Source: Bacteroidota bacterium
GTDB lineage: Bacteria > Bacteroidota > Bacteroidia > B-17B0 > B-17BO
DNA: 11,115 nt
Assembly (NCBI GenBank): GCA_025356715.1
Contig: JANXRU010000158.1
Coordinates: forward strand, 1-11,115
Reading direction: 5' to 3'
Made by a program: the position numbers and the translations under genes. This document shows positions 1-6,433 of the stretch, piece after piece. Within the stretch, counting starts at the first letter, position 1. Each line of letters begins with the position of its first letter. Below the pieces are notes generated by a model. The model did not search any database, was not told where the DNA came from, and saw nothing but the letters and a program-made list of their open reading frames with translations.

Positions 1-1
1 T

Positions 2-367
2 ACTATAAATGGTACTTATACAGTAACGTTAATCGCAACAGCAGGAAGCTGTTCTGCAACAGCCACCTCAGTAATAGTAGTGGAGGATGGATTAACGTTA
101 GAAATACCGAATGTATTTACACCAAATGGCGATGGCATCAACGATGTATTTACGATACAATCAACGGGTGTGAAAGAGATATCGTTAAGTATTTTTAACC
201 GATGGGGATTAAAGCTGTATGACTTTACAGGGCCAAAAGCAGCTTGGGATGGTAATACTGGAACAGGCGCTAGAGCAAGTGATGGAACTTATTTTTACTT
301 TGTAAAAGCGGTAGGTTATGATGGGGCTGAAATACAGAAAAATGGAACAGTTAATTTATTTAAATAA
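2..367 (+). CDS. C-terminal end of a secreted T9SS cargo protein (PKD-like tail plus type-B gliding-motility C-terminal domain), 5' partial
   Basis: The reading frame is open from base 2, so the start lies outside the window; the GTG at 80 is an internal valine codon, not a start. The first ~28 residues (NGTYTVTLIATAGSCSAT and following) look like the last strands of a PKD/Ig-like repeat. The rest is a type-B T9SS sorting domain (the Bac_Flav_CTERM/CHU_C type): the hallmark PNVFTPNGDGINDVF, then a SLSIFNRWG strand, a WDG turn and a DGTYFYFV strand, ending at NLFK. In this family the domain directs export across the outer membrane by the type IX system, usually of large adhesin-like or repeat proteins. 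The cargo's function cannot be told from this fragment. The stop is TAA at 365-367, followed by a strong terminator. Confidence 0.93.
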   Translation, partial: TINGTYTVTLIATAGSCSATATSVIVVEDGLTLEIPNVFTPNGDGINDVFTIQSTGVKEISLSIFNRWGLKLYDFTGPKAAWDGNTGTGARASDGTYFYFVKAVGYDGAEIQKNGTVNLFK

Positions 368-385
368 TAGGTTCTAGTTTTATTT

Positions 386-420
386 AAACCCCTCGTAAAA
401 TACGAGGGGTTTTTTGTTTT
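386..420 (+). terminator. Rho-independent terminator after the T9SS cargo gene
   Basis: A perfect 12-bp inverted repeat has arms at 386-397 (aaacccctcgta) and 401-412 (tacgaggggttt), a 3-base AAA loop and a T-rich tail to 420. It starts 18 bp after the stop codon and separates the cargo gene from ruvC. Confidence 0.9.
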
Positions 421-442
421 ACATTTACATGAGTTTTTAAAA

Positions 443-1000
443 GTGGTAATTAACGATAGAATTATATTAGGTATTGATCCAGGTACAGTTGTTATGGGCT
501 ATGGTTTGATTCATGTGCAAAATAATAAATTAGCACTTCTTACACTTGGCGTTATTAAGCTTGAAAAATACGATGACCATGGTGTTCGGTTACAAAAAAT
601 ATTTGAACGTGTTGTAGGATTGATAGAAGAATATAAACCGGATGAGTTAGCGATTGAAGCTCCTTTTTTTGGAAAAAATGTACAATCCATGTTGAAGTTG
701 GGAAGAGCTCAAGGTGTTGCCATTGCGGCAGCCTTATCGAAAAAAATACCTTTTGTGGAATATTCTCCAAAAAAAATAAAAATGAGTGTTACTGGAAATG
801 GCAATGCCAGTAAGGAACAAGTGGCTGCTATGCTCGAAAATTTATTAAACTTTAAGCACGATAAAGAATATTTAGATGCGACGGATGCTTTAGGTGCAGC
901 CGTTTGTCATTACTTCCAAGGTAAAGGGTTAAGCTCTGATAAAAAATCGTATTCAGGTTGGAAAAGTTTTTTAAGTGATAACCCTAACCGGAAGGCATAG
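443..1000 (+). CDS. ruvC: Crossover junction endodeoxyribonuclease RuvC (Holliday junction resolvase)
   Basis: 185 aa, within the usual size for RuvC (E. coli 173). RuvC is a dimeric, Mg-dependent nuclease that cuts Holliday junctions symmetrically during recombination and repair, working with the RuvAB branch-migration motor. The RNase H-like fold is evident: LGIDPGTVVMGYG at the N-terminus with D12, AIEAPFF with E72, and LDATDALGAAVCH with D145 and D148; these match the four acidic metal ligands of the family (D7, E66, D138, D141 in E. coli). The start is GTG at 443. No ATG lies in frame between the upstream terminator and the IDPG motif, so a non-ATG start is required. The last ~25 residues are a polar tail beyond the core fold. 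cdd follows after 39 bp and may be co-transcribed; ruvA and ruvB are not in the window. Confidence 0.97.
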   Translation: MVINDRIILGIDPGTVVMGYGLIHVQNNKLALLTLGVIKLEKYDDHGVRLQKIFERVVGLIEEYKPDELAIEAPFFGKNVQSMLKLGRAQGVAIAAALSKKIPFVEYSPKKIKMSVTGNGNASKEQVAAMLENLLNFKHDKEYLDATDALGAAVCHYFQGKGLSSDKKSYSGWKSFLSDNPNRKA

Positions 1001-1039
1001 TTGGTAATCAATATATTTATTATCTTTCCTATTTAAATT

Positions 1040-1549
1040 ATGGCTAAAACATCCCCTAATCGATTAATTATTTCTACTGAGATTGATGTTTTTCAATCTG
1101 CTACTGATTTGGAACAGTCAGATTTAGAATTATTGCAAGCAGCTCAAGGTGCAGTGGATTCGGCATATGCACCGTATTCAAATTTTTATGTTGGTGCAGC
1201 CGTTTTGTTGGAAAACGGAAAAATAGTTTTAGGGAATAATCAGGAAAATGCTGCATTCCCAAGTGGTTTATGTGCTGAACGTGTTGCAATTTTTCATGCA
1301 AGCGCTACCTACCCAAATATTGCTATAAAAGCAATTGCTGTAACTTGTAAAGCAAAAAACAATATTATAAATGTTCCATTATCTCCTTGCGGAGGATGCA
1401 GGCAAACCATTTCAGAGTACGAAAATCGTTATGCCAAAAAAATTAGAATGATTATGAGTGGTGAAACGGGACAAGTATACGTTTCTGAAAGTATAGAAAG
1501 TTTATTGCCACTGATGTTTAACGCCAAGTTCCTTCCTAAAAAAGATTAA
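1040..1549 (+). CDS. cdd: Cytidine deaminase
   Basis: 169 aa. It deaminates cytidine and deoxycytidine to uridine and deoxyuridine in pyrimidine salvage, in the cytoplasm. The zinc site is of the small tetrameric (Bacillus/human) type: CAE at C78 and E80 (zinc ligand and proton shuttle), then PCGGC with C117 and C120. The substrate-binding YAPYSNFYVGAAV segment lies at 43-55. The ~30 residues before the core make it somewhat longer than the ~130-aa Bacillus enzyme; such an extension is seen in Bacteroidota homologues as I know them. The ATG at 1040 is the first start in frame. It lies 39 bp after ruvC with no terminator between, so ruvC-cdd may be one unit. No clear terminator follows the stop. 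Confidence 0.96.
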   Translation: MAKTSPNRLIISTEIDVFQSATDLEQSDLELLQAAQGAVDSAYAPYSNFYVGAAVLLENGKIVLGNNQENAAFPSGLCAERVAIFHASATYPNIAIKAIAVTCKAKNNIINVPLSPCGGCRQTISEYENRYAKKIRMIMSGETGQVYVSESIESLLPLMFNAKFLPKKD

Positions 1550-1676
1550 TAAAAAAACATTGGATAACTAAGAAGCAAAATTTGTAATAATGAAATACTC
1601 ATGTTTGCATCAAGCACAAAACAAATGACTAAACTGGGTAAACTATATGACAACTAAAAAATAATAAATTAGACAT
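1550..1676. other. Intergenic region cdd-rimK, possible weak promoter
   Basis: 127 bp, strongly A-rich, with no convincing gene or hairpin. The best promoter-like match is CATGTTTG at 1600-1607 (one mismatch to the Bacteroidota TAnnTTTG box) with TTTG at 1581-1584, but the 15-bp spacing is shorter than usual, so this is weak. A short reading frame here (about 18 codons from 1601) has no recognisable features. Confidence 0.3.
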
Positions 1677-2573
1677 ATGAAAATAGTTATTTTATCTCGT
1701 AACAAAAATTTATACTCTACCAAACGTCTTATAGAAGCGGGCGAGAAGAGAGGGCATGAAATGATATTACTTGATCACATGAAATGTGTATTAGTGATTG
1801 AACAAGGGCGCCCACATATTTATTTTAATGGAAAAGAAGTAAAAGATATTAATGCAGTAATACCTCGTATTGGAGCAAGCGCCACGTTTTATGGAACAGC
1901 GGTTGTTCGTCAGTTTGAGATGATGAAAATATTTACGGCAGTTGAATCTCAAGCATTAGTTCGTTCGCGTGATAAATTAAGAAGTTTACAAATATTAGCA
2001 CGAGCTGGATTAGGTATTCCTAAAACGGCATTTGCTAGTTCTCCAAACGATAAAGATATTGATAGTGTTATAGAAGCTATTGGCGGAGCTCCCTGTGTTG
2101 TAAAGCTTTTAGAAGGCACTCAAGGTATTGGTGTTATATTAGCGGAAAATCAAAAAGCAGCTAAATCTGTCATAGAAGCTTTCTTAAAATTAGAAGCTAA
2201 CATGTTAGTGCAAGAATTTATTAAAGAATCTAAGGGAGCTGATTTAAGAGTATTTGTGGTAGATGGGCAAATAGTGGGTGCTATGAAGCGTCAAGCTAAA
2301 GAGGGTGAATTCAGAAGTAATTTACATCGTGGTGGCACTGCATCGTTAATAGAATTAACCTCAGAAGAACGCGCTACAGCTATTAAAGCATGCAAAAAAT
2401 TAGGCTTAGGAATTGCTGGTGTTGATTTATTGCAATCAGACAGAGGGCCATTAGTAATGGAAGTAAATTCATCTCCCGGCCTTGAAGGGATAGAAGGTGC
2501 TACAGGCGTTGATATTGCTGGTAAAATAATTGAATACATTGAACGAAATGAGTTTAATAAACCAGGGGAGTAA
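1677..2573 (+). CDS. rimK: RimK-family ATP-grasp ligase (ribosomal protein S6 modification type, alpha-L-glutamate ligase)
   Basis: 298 aa, nearly the same length as E. coli RimK (300 aa). RimK uses ATP to add glutamate residues to the C-terminus of ribosomal protein S6; relatives (LysX, MptN, CofF types) ligate amino acids to other carriers. The N-terminal preATP-grasp domain ends near [11 protein letters not shown] (63-73). The ATP-grasp core follows: [13 protein letters not shown] (141-153, nucleotide lysine K143), LVQEFIKE (177-184), [11 protein letters not shown] (188-197), the NLHRGG loop (215-220), GVDLL (248-252) and the metal-binding [13 protein letters not shown] (261-273, E262 and N264). 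The stop TAA overlaps the ATG of the next gene by one base (TAATG), implying translational coupling to the AstE-like hydrolase. No S6 gene is in view, so S6 as substrate is inferred from family only. Confidence 0.9.
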   Translation: MKIVILSRNKNLYSTKRLIEAGEKRGHEMILLDHMKCVLVIEQGRPHIYFNGKEVKDINAVIPRIGASATFYGTAVVRQFEMMKIFTAVESQALVRSRDKLRSLQILARAGLGIPKTAFASSPNDKDIDSVIEAIGGAPCVVKLLEGTQGIGVILAENQKAAKSVIEAFLKLEANMLVQEFIKESKGADLRVFVVDGQIVGAMKRQAKEGEFRSNLHRGGTASLIELTSEERATAIKACKKLGLGIAGVDLLQSDRGPLVMEVNSSPGLEGIEGATGVDIAGKIIEYIERNEFNKPGE

Positions 2574-3514
2574 TGACAGATTTCATTATTAATTCTCAAA
2601 CAATTAGTCCGGGAGAGTACAAGCAAATTACTTTAAATTCGTATGAATTACATACAAAAACAAAAATAGAAATTCCTGTATTTGTTTTTAGAAGTAAGGT
2701 AGATGGCCCAACTGTGTTACTATCCGCAGGAATGCATGGAGAAGAAACAAATGGTATTGAAATTATTCGAAAGATAATTACTCGCGATGAAATTAAAGCA
2801 TTGAATTGCGGTAGCGTTATTGCAATACCTGTTATTAACTGTGTTTCGTTTTTATTTGGTAGCAGGGATTTACCAGATGGCAGAGATTTGAATCGTTGTT
2901 TCCCAGGTAAAAAAAATGGATCATTTGGTAGCCGTATTGCTTATGATATTATGAAAGATATTATTCCATTAATTGATTTTGGAGTTGATTTTCATACGGG
3001 TGGCGCAAAGATTAATAACACGCCTCAAATACGCTGTGTATTTGAGTTTGCGGATAATGTTGCGTTAGCCGAAAAGTTTTCTGCTCCTATTATTATTGAT
3101 AGTCCATACCGTGAAGGCACACTCCGAAAGGAATCAGCCAAAAAAGGAAAACCGATTTTAGTATATGAAGGTGGCGAGAGTATGCGTTTTGATTATACCG
3201 CCATTAACGAAGGCGTAAATGGATGTTTGCGTTTATTGAAGAATTATAACATGATTAATATTGACACGCCAAATAATCATTCGGTTAAAATAAAAAAAAA
3301 CACATGGGTAAGAGCTAGTTCTAGTGGGCTTTTCCATATGAAAGCCTCTAATGGAGCTTATGTTGAAAAGGGTGATTTATTAGGTGTTATTTGCAACCCA
3401 TTTGGAAATATTGAACATCAAATTTTTTGTTTAAATGACGGATACATTGTTGGCATTAACAATCAGCCAGTTGTAAATCAGGGCGATGCGCTTATTCATA
3501 TTGGGATGGAATAA
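2573..3514 (+). CDS. Succinylglutamate desuccinylase/aspartoacylase (AstE/AspA) family zinc hydrolase
   Basis: 313 aa. The family is an M14-like zinc carboxypeptidase fold that hydrolyses N-acyl amino acids (for example succinylglutamate or N-acetylaspartate). Zinc-site residues are visible: GMHGEE with H55 and E58, a DLNRCFPG segment (105-112; the Arg-containing motif that binds substrate carboxylate), and DFHTGG with H141 as third ligand. A glutamate in VYEGGES (197-203) sits where the family has its catalytic Glu. From about residue 240 a small beta-rich domain ([43 protein letters not shown]) resembles the barrel-sandwich C-terminal domain of this family. It is not astE of arginine catabolism: no ast genes are present. 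The one-base overlap with rimK suggests it acts on the ligase's product or a precursor; the substrate is unknown. Confidence 0.87.
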   Translation: MTDFIINSQTISPGEYKQITLNSYELHTKTKIEIPVFVFRSKVDGPTVLLSAGMHGEETNGIEIIRKIITRDEIKALNCGSVIAIPVINCVSFLFGSRDLPDGRDLNRCFPGKKNGSFGSRIAYDIMKDIIPLIDFGVDFHTGGAKINNTPQIRCVFEFADNVALAEKFSAPIIIDSPYREGTLRKESAKKGKPILVYEGGESMRFDYTAINEGVNGCLRLLKNYNMINIDTPNNHSVKIKKNTWVRASSSGLFHMKASNGAYVEKGDLLGVICNPFGNIEHQIFCLNDGYIVGINNQPVVNQGDALIHIGME

Positions 3515-3537
3515 TATTTAAAACTTTTAATAAGTAT

Positions 3538-3576
3538 AAAAAATCCTTGCTTAGTTTTAAGCAAGGATTTTTTAAT
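3538..3576 (+). terminator. Strong rho-independent terminator after the rimK/AstE-like pair
   Basis: A perfect 16-bp inverted repeat: arms at 3538-3553 (aaaaaatccttgctta) and 3558-3573 (taagcaaggatttttt), with a GTTT loop. Because the A and T tracts pair, it could also work from the opposite strand. It lies 23 bp after the hydrolase stop and ends about 30 bp before the thyA ATG. Confidence 0.9.
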
Positions 3577-3603
3577 TTAGATGCTATAATATTTGATTTA
3601 AAA
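3574..3603 (+). promoter_or_regulatory. Possible thyA promoter (TATAATATTTG)
   Basis: Between the terminator and the thyA ATG only 30 bp remain. They hold TATAATATTTG at 3585-3595, which combines a TATAAT box with a one-mismatch version of TAnnTTTG (AATATTTG). A start a few bases downstream would give a very short leader or none. An upstream -33 element would fall inside the terminator stem, so the assignment is tentative. Confidence 0.35.
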
Positions 3604-4398
3604 ATGAAACAATACCACGATTTAATGCGCCACGTTTTAGCTACAGGTGCAAAAAAAGAAGATAGAACAGGAACAGGAACCGTTAGTGTATTTGGTTACC
3701 AAATGCGTTATAATTTAGCGGAAGGATTTCCGTTAGTTACAACTAAAAAATGCCATACTAAATCTATCATACACGAACTATTATGGTTTTTGAAAGGAGA
3801 CACTAATATTAAATATCTAAAAGACAATGGTGTTCGTATTTGGGACGAATGGGCAGATGAAGAGGGTAACTTAGGCCCCGTTTACGGCTATCAATGGCGT
3901 AATTGGCCAAAGCCTGACGGAAAGCATATCGATCAAATTACACAAGTTATTGATATGATAAAGAATAATCCTGATTCTCGTAGATTAATTGTAAGTGCTT
4001 GGAATGTATCTGATATTAATCAAATGAAGTTGCCGCCTTGTCATGCATTTTTTCAATTTTATGTAGCGGATGGAAAATTAAGTTGCCAGTTATACCAACG
4101 TAGTGCCGATATATTTTTAGGAGTACCTTTTAATATTGCTTCGTATGCCTTGTTAACAATGATGGTAGCACAGGTTTGTGATTTGCAATTAGGTGATTTT
4201 GTTCATACATTAGGCGACGCTCATTTATATTCTAATCACATCGAACAGGCAAATCTGCAATTATCAAGGGAATTGAGAGCTTTACCAACAATGAAAATAA
4301 ATCCTAACGTAAAATCTATTTTTGATTTTACAATTGATGATTTTGTTTTAGAAAATTACGATCCACATCCGCATATTAAAGCAGAAGTTGCTGTTTAG
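3604..4398 (+). CDS. thyA: Thymidylate synthase ThyA
   Basis: 264 aa from the ATG at 3604, exactly the length of E. coli ThyA. It methylates dUMP to dTMP using methylene-tetrahydrofolate as carbon donor and reductant, the only de novo dTMP route in ThyA organisms. Numbering aligns with E. coli without gaps at the active site: R21 in DRTGTGT, catalytic C146 in [11 protein letters not shown]126/R127 in DSRRLIV, R166 and D169 in YQRSAD, N177 in PFNIAS, H207 and Y209 in AHLYSNH; it ends PHIKAEVAV. The frame stays open upstream to a TTG at 3547, but that codon lies inside the terminator hairpin and its 19 extra residues have no family counterpart, so 3604 is the start. A dihydrofolate reductase gene, often the neighbour of thyA, is absent. 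Confidence 0.98.
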   Translation: MKQYHDLMRHVLATGAKKEDRTGTGTVSVFGYQMRYNLAEGFPLVTTKKCHTKSIIHELLWFLKGDTNIKYLKDNGVRIWDEWADEEGNLGPVYGYQWRNWPKPDGKHIDQITQVIDMIKNNPDSRRLIVSAWNVSDINQMKLPPCHAFFQFYVADGKLSCQLYQRSADIFLGVPFNIASYALLTMMVAQVCDLQLGDFVHTLGDAHLYSNHIEQANLQLSRELRALPTMKINPNVKSIFDFTIDDFVLENYDPHPHIKAEVAV

Positions 4399-4423
4399 AA
4401 TTTCAAAAATTAAATTAACTTTG
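4394..4423 (+). promoter_or_regulatory. Bacteroidota-type promoter for frr
   Basis: TAACTTTG at 4416-4423 is an exact match to the Bacteroidota -7 consensus TAnnTTTG. A weak -33-like TTTA at 4394-4397 lies 18 bp upstream, overlapping the thyA stop codon. The predicted start falls shortly before the A-rich leader that precedes the frr ATG at 4446, so frr can be transcribed independently of thyA. Confidence 0.6.
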
Positions 4424-4445
4424 ACAATCGTAAAAAAATAAAAAT

Positions 4446-5006
4446 ATGAGTGATATTAAAACAGTATTAGAAAGTGCAAAAGGTCAGATGGAAAAAACCA
4501 TTGTGCATTTAGAATTAGAATTAGCAAAAGTAAGAGCAGGTAAAGCAAACCCTGCCATGTTGGATAATGTGATGGTAGATTATTATGGTTCTAAAGTAAC
4601 ACTTAGTAATACAGCCAGTGTTAATACACAAGATTCTCGTACCATACTTGTTCAGCCATGGGAAAAAGCAATGCTGACGCCTATAGAAAAAGCCATACAA
4701 GCAGCTAACTTAGGATTTAATCCTCAGAATGATGGCGTGCTTATTCGTATTATTGTTCCACCATTAACGGAAGAGCGTCGTAAAGATTTAGTAAAAACGG
4801 CTAAATCTATTACCGAAGATGCGAAGGTTGGCATTAGAAATATTCGTAAAGAATCCATGGAGGCAATTAAAGGCTTGCAAAAAGCTGGGTTACCAGAAGA
4901 TGAAGCTAAAAGTGGGGAAACAAAAATTCAGGCAATAACGGATGAATTTTCTGTAAAGTGTGAAAAATATTTTGAGCACAAGGAAAAAGAAATTATTACG
5001 ATTTAA
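4446..5006 (+). CDS. frr: Ribosome recycling factor
   Basis: 186 aa, one residue from the usual 185. RRF splits the post-termination ribosome with EF-G after release of the peptide. Domain I helices and domain II strands are both recognisable: KTIVHLELELAKVRAGKANPAMLDNVMVDYYG near the N-terminus (the RAGKANP motif is characteristic), the PLTEERRKDLVKTAK segment, VGIRNIRKESMEAIKGL, and a C-terminal helix ending in KYFEHKEKEIITI. The ATG at 4446 sits in an AAAAAAATAAAAATATG context with no Shine-Dalgarno, as is usual in Bacteroidota. pyrH, the common upstream neighbour of frr in many bacteria, is absent; it has its own promoter here. Its stop is only 3 bp from the stop of the opposing glycosyltransferase. 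Confidence 0.97.
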   Translation: MSDIKTVLESAKGQMEKTIVHLELELAKVRAGKANPAMLDNVMVDYYGSKVTLSNTASVNTQDSRTILVQPWEKAMLTPIEKAIQAANLGFNPQNDGVLIRIIVPPLTEERRKDLVKTAKSITEDAKVGIRNIRKESMEAIKGLQKAGLPEDEAKSGETKIQAITDEFSVKCEKYFEHKEKEIITI

Positions 5007-5028
5007 TTCTTAATTTTTTTGAATTAAA
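5002..5028. terminator. Weak AT-only hairpin at the frr/glycosyltransferase convergence
   Basis: Inverted arms tttaattc (5002-5009) and gaattaaa (5021-5028) flank an 11-base T-rich loop. The arms include the frr stop codon, and the opposing stop at 5010-5012 lies in the loop. It is the only hairpin candidate between the two convergent transcripts and is thermodynamically weak, so its role as a bidirectional terminator is uncertain. Confidence 0.3.
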
Positions 5029-6137
5029 CTTATCAAACTTTTTGTTTTAGCATCATTAGACATTGATAGCTTTGCTTGCTCTCTGTTTTTAATATCTATT
5101 ACCGTAAATGATTTGTTAATTAAATTTTTGATTTCAGAAACGTAAGCTTCTGAAGTGTTACAAACAGAGCATGCTTTTCCTAAATCAGTACCTGTCAACA
5201 TATTTGAATTAACAATTATATGTCTGCCAGAAAAAACCACATTCACTAATTTTAATTTTAGCCCAGTTGTTTGATGCGTATATAGGCAATGAATTTGAGC
5301 GTTTTCAATGAGTTCCTGCATTTCTGATTCTGTGCAATTTTGTTTTAGTTGAATGTGTGGAAATAATTTTATTTTTTCTATCAAAGACAGTGGTGGATTT
5401 AAACCAGCAATAATAATAGGAAAAGAAATATTAGAAAACACATTTTCAATTAACCACTGTGCGGCTAAGTAATTTTCGGAAATTGCTAAATTACCGTGGT
5501 ATAATATATAGTCGCCCTTACCTTGTTTAATTGTCAGTGCATCATACGAATGAAAACTTGGTAAATATAAAGAAGGTGTTTGCGGATAAGTTTTTTTAAA
5601 GTACGCTAAATCTGTTTCCGAAACCGATAAAATATAAGTAGCTTTTGAAATGACCTTTTCGAAATACTTTAATTTAAAGGCTTCCAGCTTAAGGTACATT
5701 TTTTTAAGAAATGACGTTTCGGTTTTAGCTAACTCTAAAAAATAATCGTGTTCGATGTTGCTATGTCTAAATAATTTAATTCTGTTTTTGAAGGCATTAT
5801 CATTTAATAGATAACAAGTATGTAACACTTCAAATAAAATAGGATAATTATCTTGTAACAAGCGTTGTTTTAATTTTGTATTAGCGCGTGATTTTACGTT
5901 AAAAGGTAATGCTGATAATTGGTTTATAAAAGACACATCACGTTGGTAGTAGTAAACGGTTTCGCATAAATTTTCTAATTCTATAGCTGGTTTACGATTA
6001 CCATATTGAAAGCAATGCAATGTAATTTCAATTCCTTGCTCTTTCAAGCATCTTATTTTATGGAACACATCAATAACACCACCATAATTAGCAGGGTAGG
6101 GGATATCAAATGAAACAATATGTAAGTGGGTATTCAC
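5010..6137 (-). CDS. GT-B fold glycosyltransferase, GT4-like
   Basis: 375 aa, the usual length for a GT4-type enzyme; no signal peptide or membrane segment, so likely cytoplasmic at the inner face of the membrane. The N-terminal half begins HIVSFDIPYPANYGGVIDVFHKI (5-27), the glycine-rich acceptor-side loop of GT-B enzymes, followed by RHSNIEHDYF (124-133) and a long helix. The C-terminal nucleotide-sugar half shows YHGNLAISEN (213-222) and TGLKLKLVNVVFSGRHIIVN (291-310), the positions of the GT4 donor-binding motif. The glutamate usual in K-x-x-E there appears to be asparagine (N299). The GTG start is forced: the codon just upstream is TGA and no other start occurs early. As last gene of the UDP-glucuronate/UDP-xylose operon it may use one of those sugars; donor and acceptor are unknown. 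Confidence 0.8.
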   Translation of the reverse strand: MNTHLHIVSFDIPYPANYGGVIDVFHKIRCLKEQGIEITLHCFQYGNRKPAIELENLCETVYYYQRDVSFINQLSALPFNVKSRANTKLKQRLLQDNYPILFEVLHTCYLLNDNAFKNRIKLFRHSNIEHDYFLELAKTETSFLKKMYLKLEAFKLKYFEKVISKATYILSVSETDLAYFKKTYPQTPSLYLPSFHSYDALTIKQGKGDYILYHGNLAISENYLAAQWLIENVFSNISFPIIIAGLNPPLSLIEKIKLFPHIQLKQNCTESEMQELIENAQIHCLYTHQTTGLKLKLVNVVFSGRHIIVNSNMLTGTDLGKACSVCNTSEAYVSEIKNLINKSFTVIDIKNREQAKLSMSNDAKTKSLISLIQKN

Positions 6138-6160
6138 TCAGTTTATATAAATAATTATAA

Positions 6161-6433
6161 CTACCTCTTTAATTCAAACGTTTCCATATTTTTTAAAGGA
6201 GATTCTTCAGCATTTACTTCAATAACTTTTGATTTAGGAGAACCTACATAGCACCAGTCAATTAATTGATTAATATTATCTTCTTCTCCTTCCACTTCTA
6301 TAAACACATCGCCGTTATGTAAATTTTTCACTAAGCCTGTTAAACCTAATTTTTGTGCAGTTGCTTGAGCCCATACTCTAAAGGCTACTCGTTGCACTTT
6401 TCCTTTAACAGTTATATTATAATGGCGAATCAA
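6161..6433 (-). CDS. Acylphosphatase
   Basis: 90 aa, the normal size for this single-domain ferredoxin-like enzyme, which hydrolyses carboxyl-phosphate bonds of acyl phosphates. The signature region is GKVQRVAFR (11-19) with catalytic R19, and catalytic N37 in LVKNLHNGDVFIEVEG (34-49); the Arg-Asn spacing of 18 equals that of the muscle enzyme (R23/N41). The loop differs from the usual VQGVxFR by having R15 in place of the glycine, so phosphate binding may be altered. The start is TTG at 6433, whose last two bases overlap the TGA of the upstream gene (TTGA); no ATG lies nearby and the homology begins within a few residues. It is followed after 23 bp by the glycosyltransferase. A physiological role in this operon is not evident. 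Confidence 0.9.
   Translation of the reverse strand: MIRHYNITVKGKVQRVAFRVWAQATAQKLGLTGLVKNLHNGDVFIEVEGEEDNINQLIDWCYVGSPKSKVIEVNAEESPLKNMETFELKR

Noticed and set aside
80..367. A separate small gene starting at GTG 80
   Set aside because: The frame continues upstream to base 2 with PKD-like residues, and the domain is known as the C-terminal end of large secreted proteins.
555..770. 71-codon minus-strand open frame inside ruvC
   Set aside because: Antisense to the catalytic core of ruvC with no recognisable feature.
1101..1301. 66-codon minus-strand open frame inside cdd
   Set aside because: Antisense to the first half of cdd, including one of its zinc-site motifs; no family resemblance.
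1601..1657. 18-codon ATG frame in the cdd-rimK spacer as a leader peptide
   Set aside because: No attenuator hairpin follows, residues show no regulatory run, and the spacer is simply AT-rich.
2291..2626. 111-codon minus-strand open frame across the end of rimK and start of the AstE-like gene
   Set aside because: It is antisense to two well-recognised genes and its translation shows no recognisable domain.
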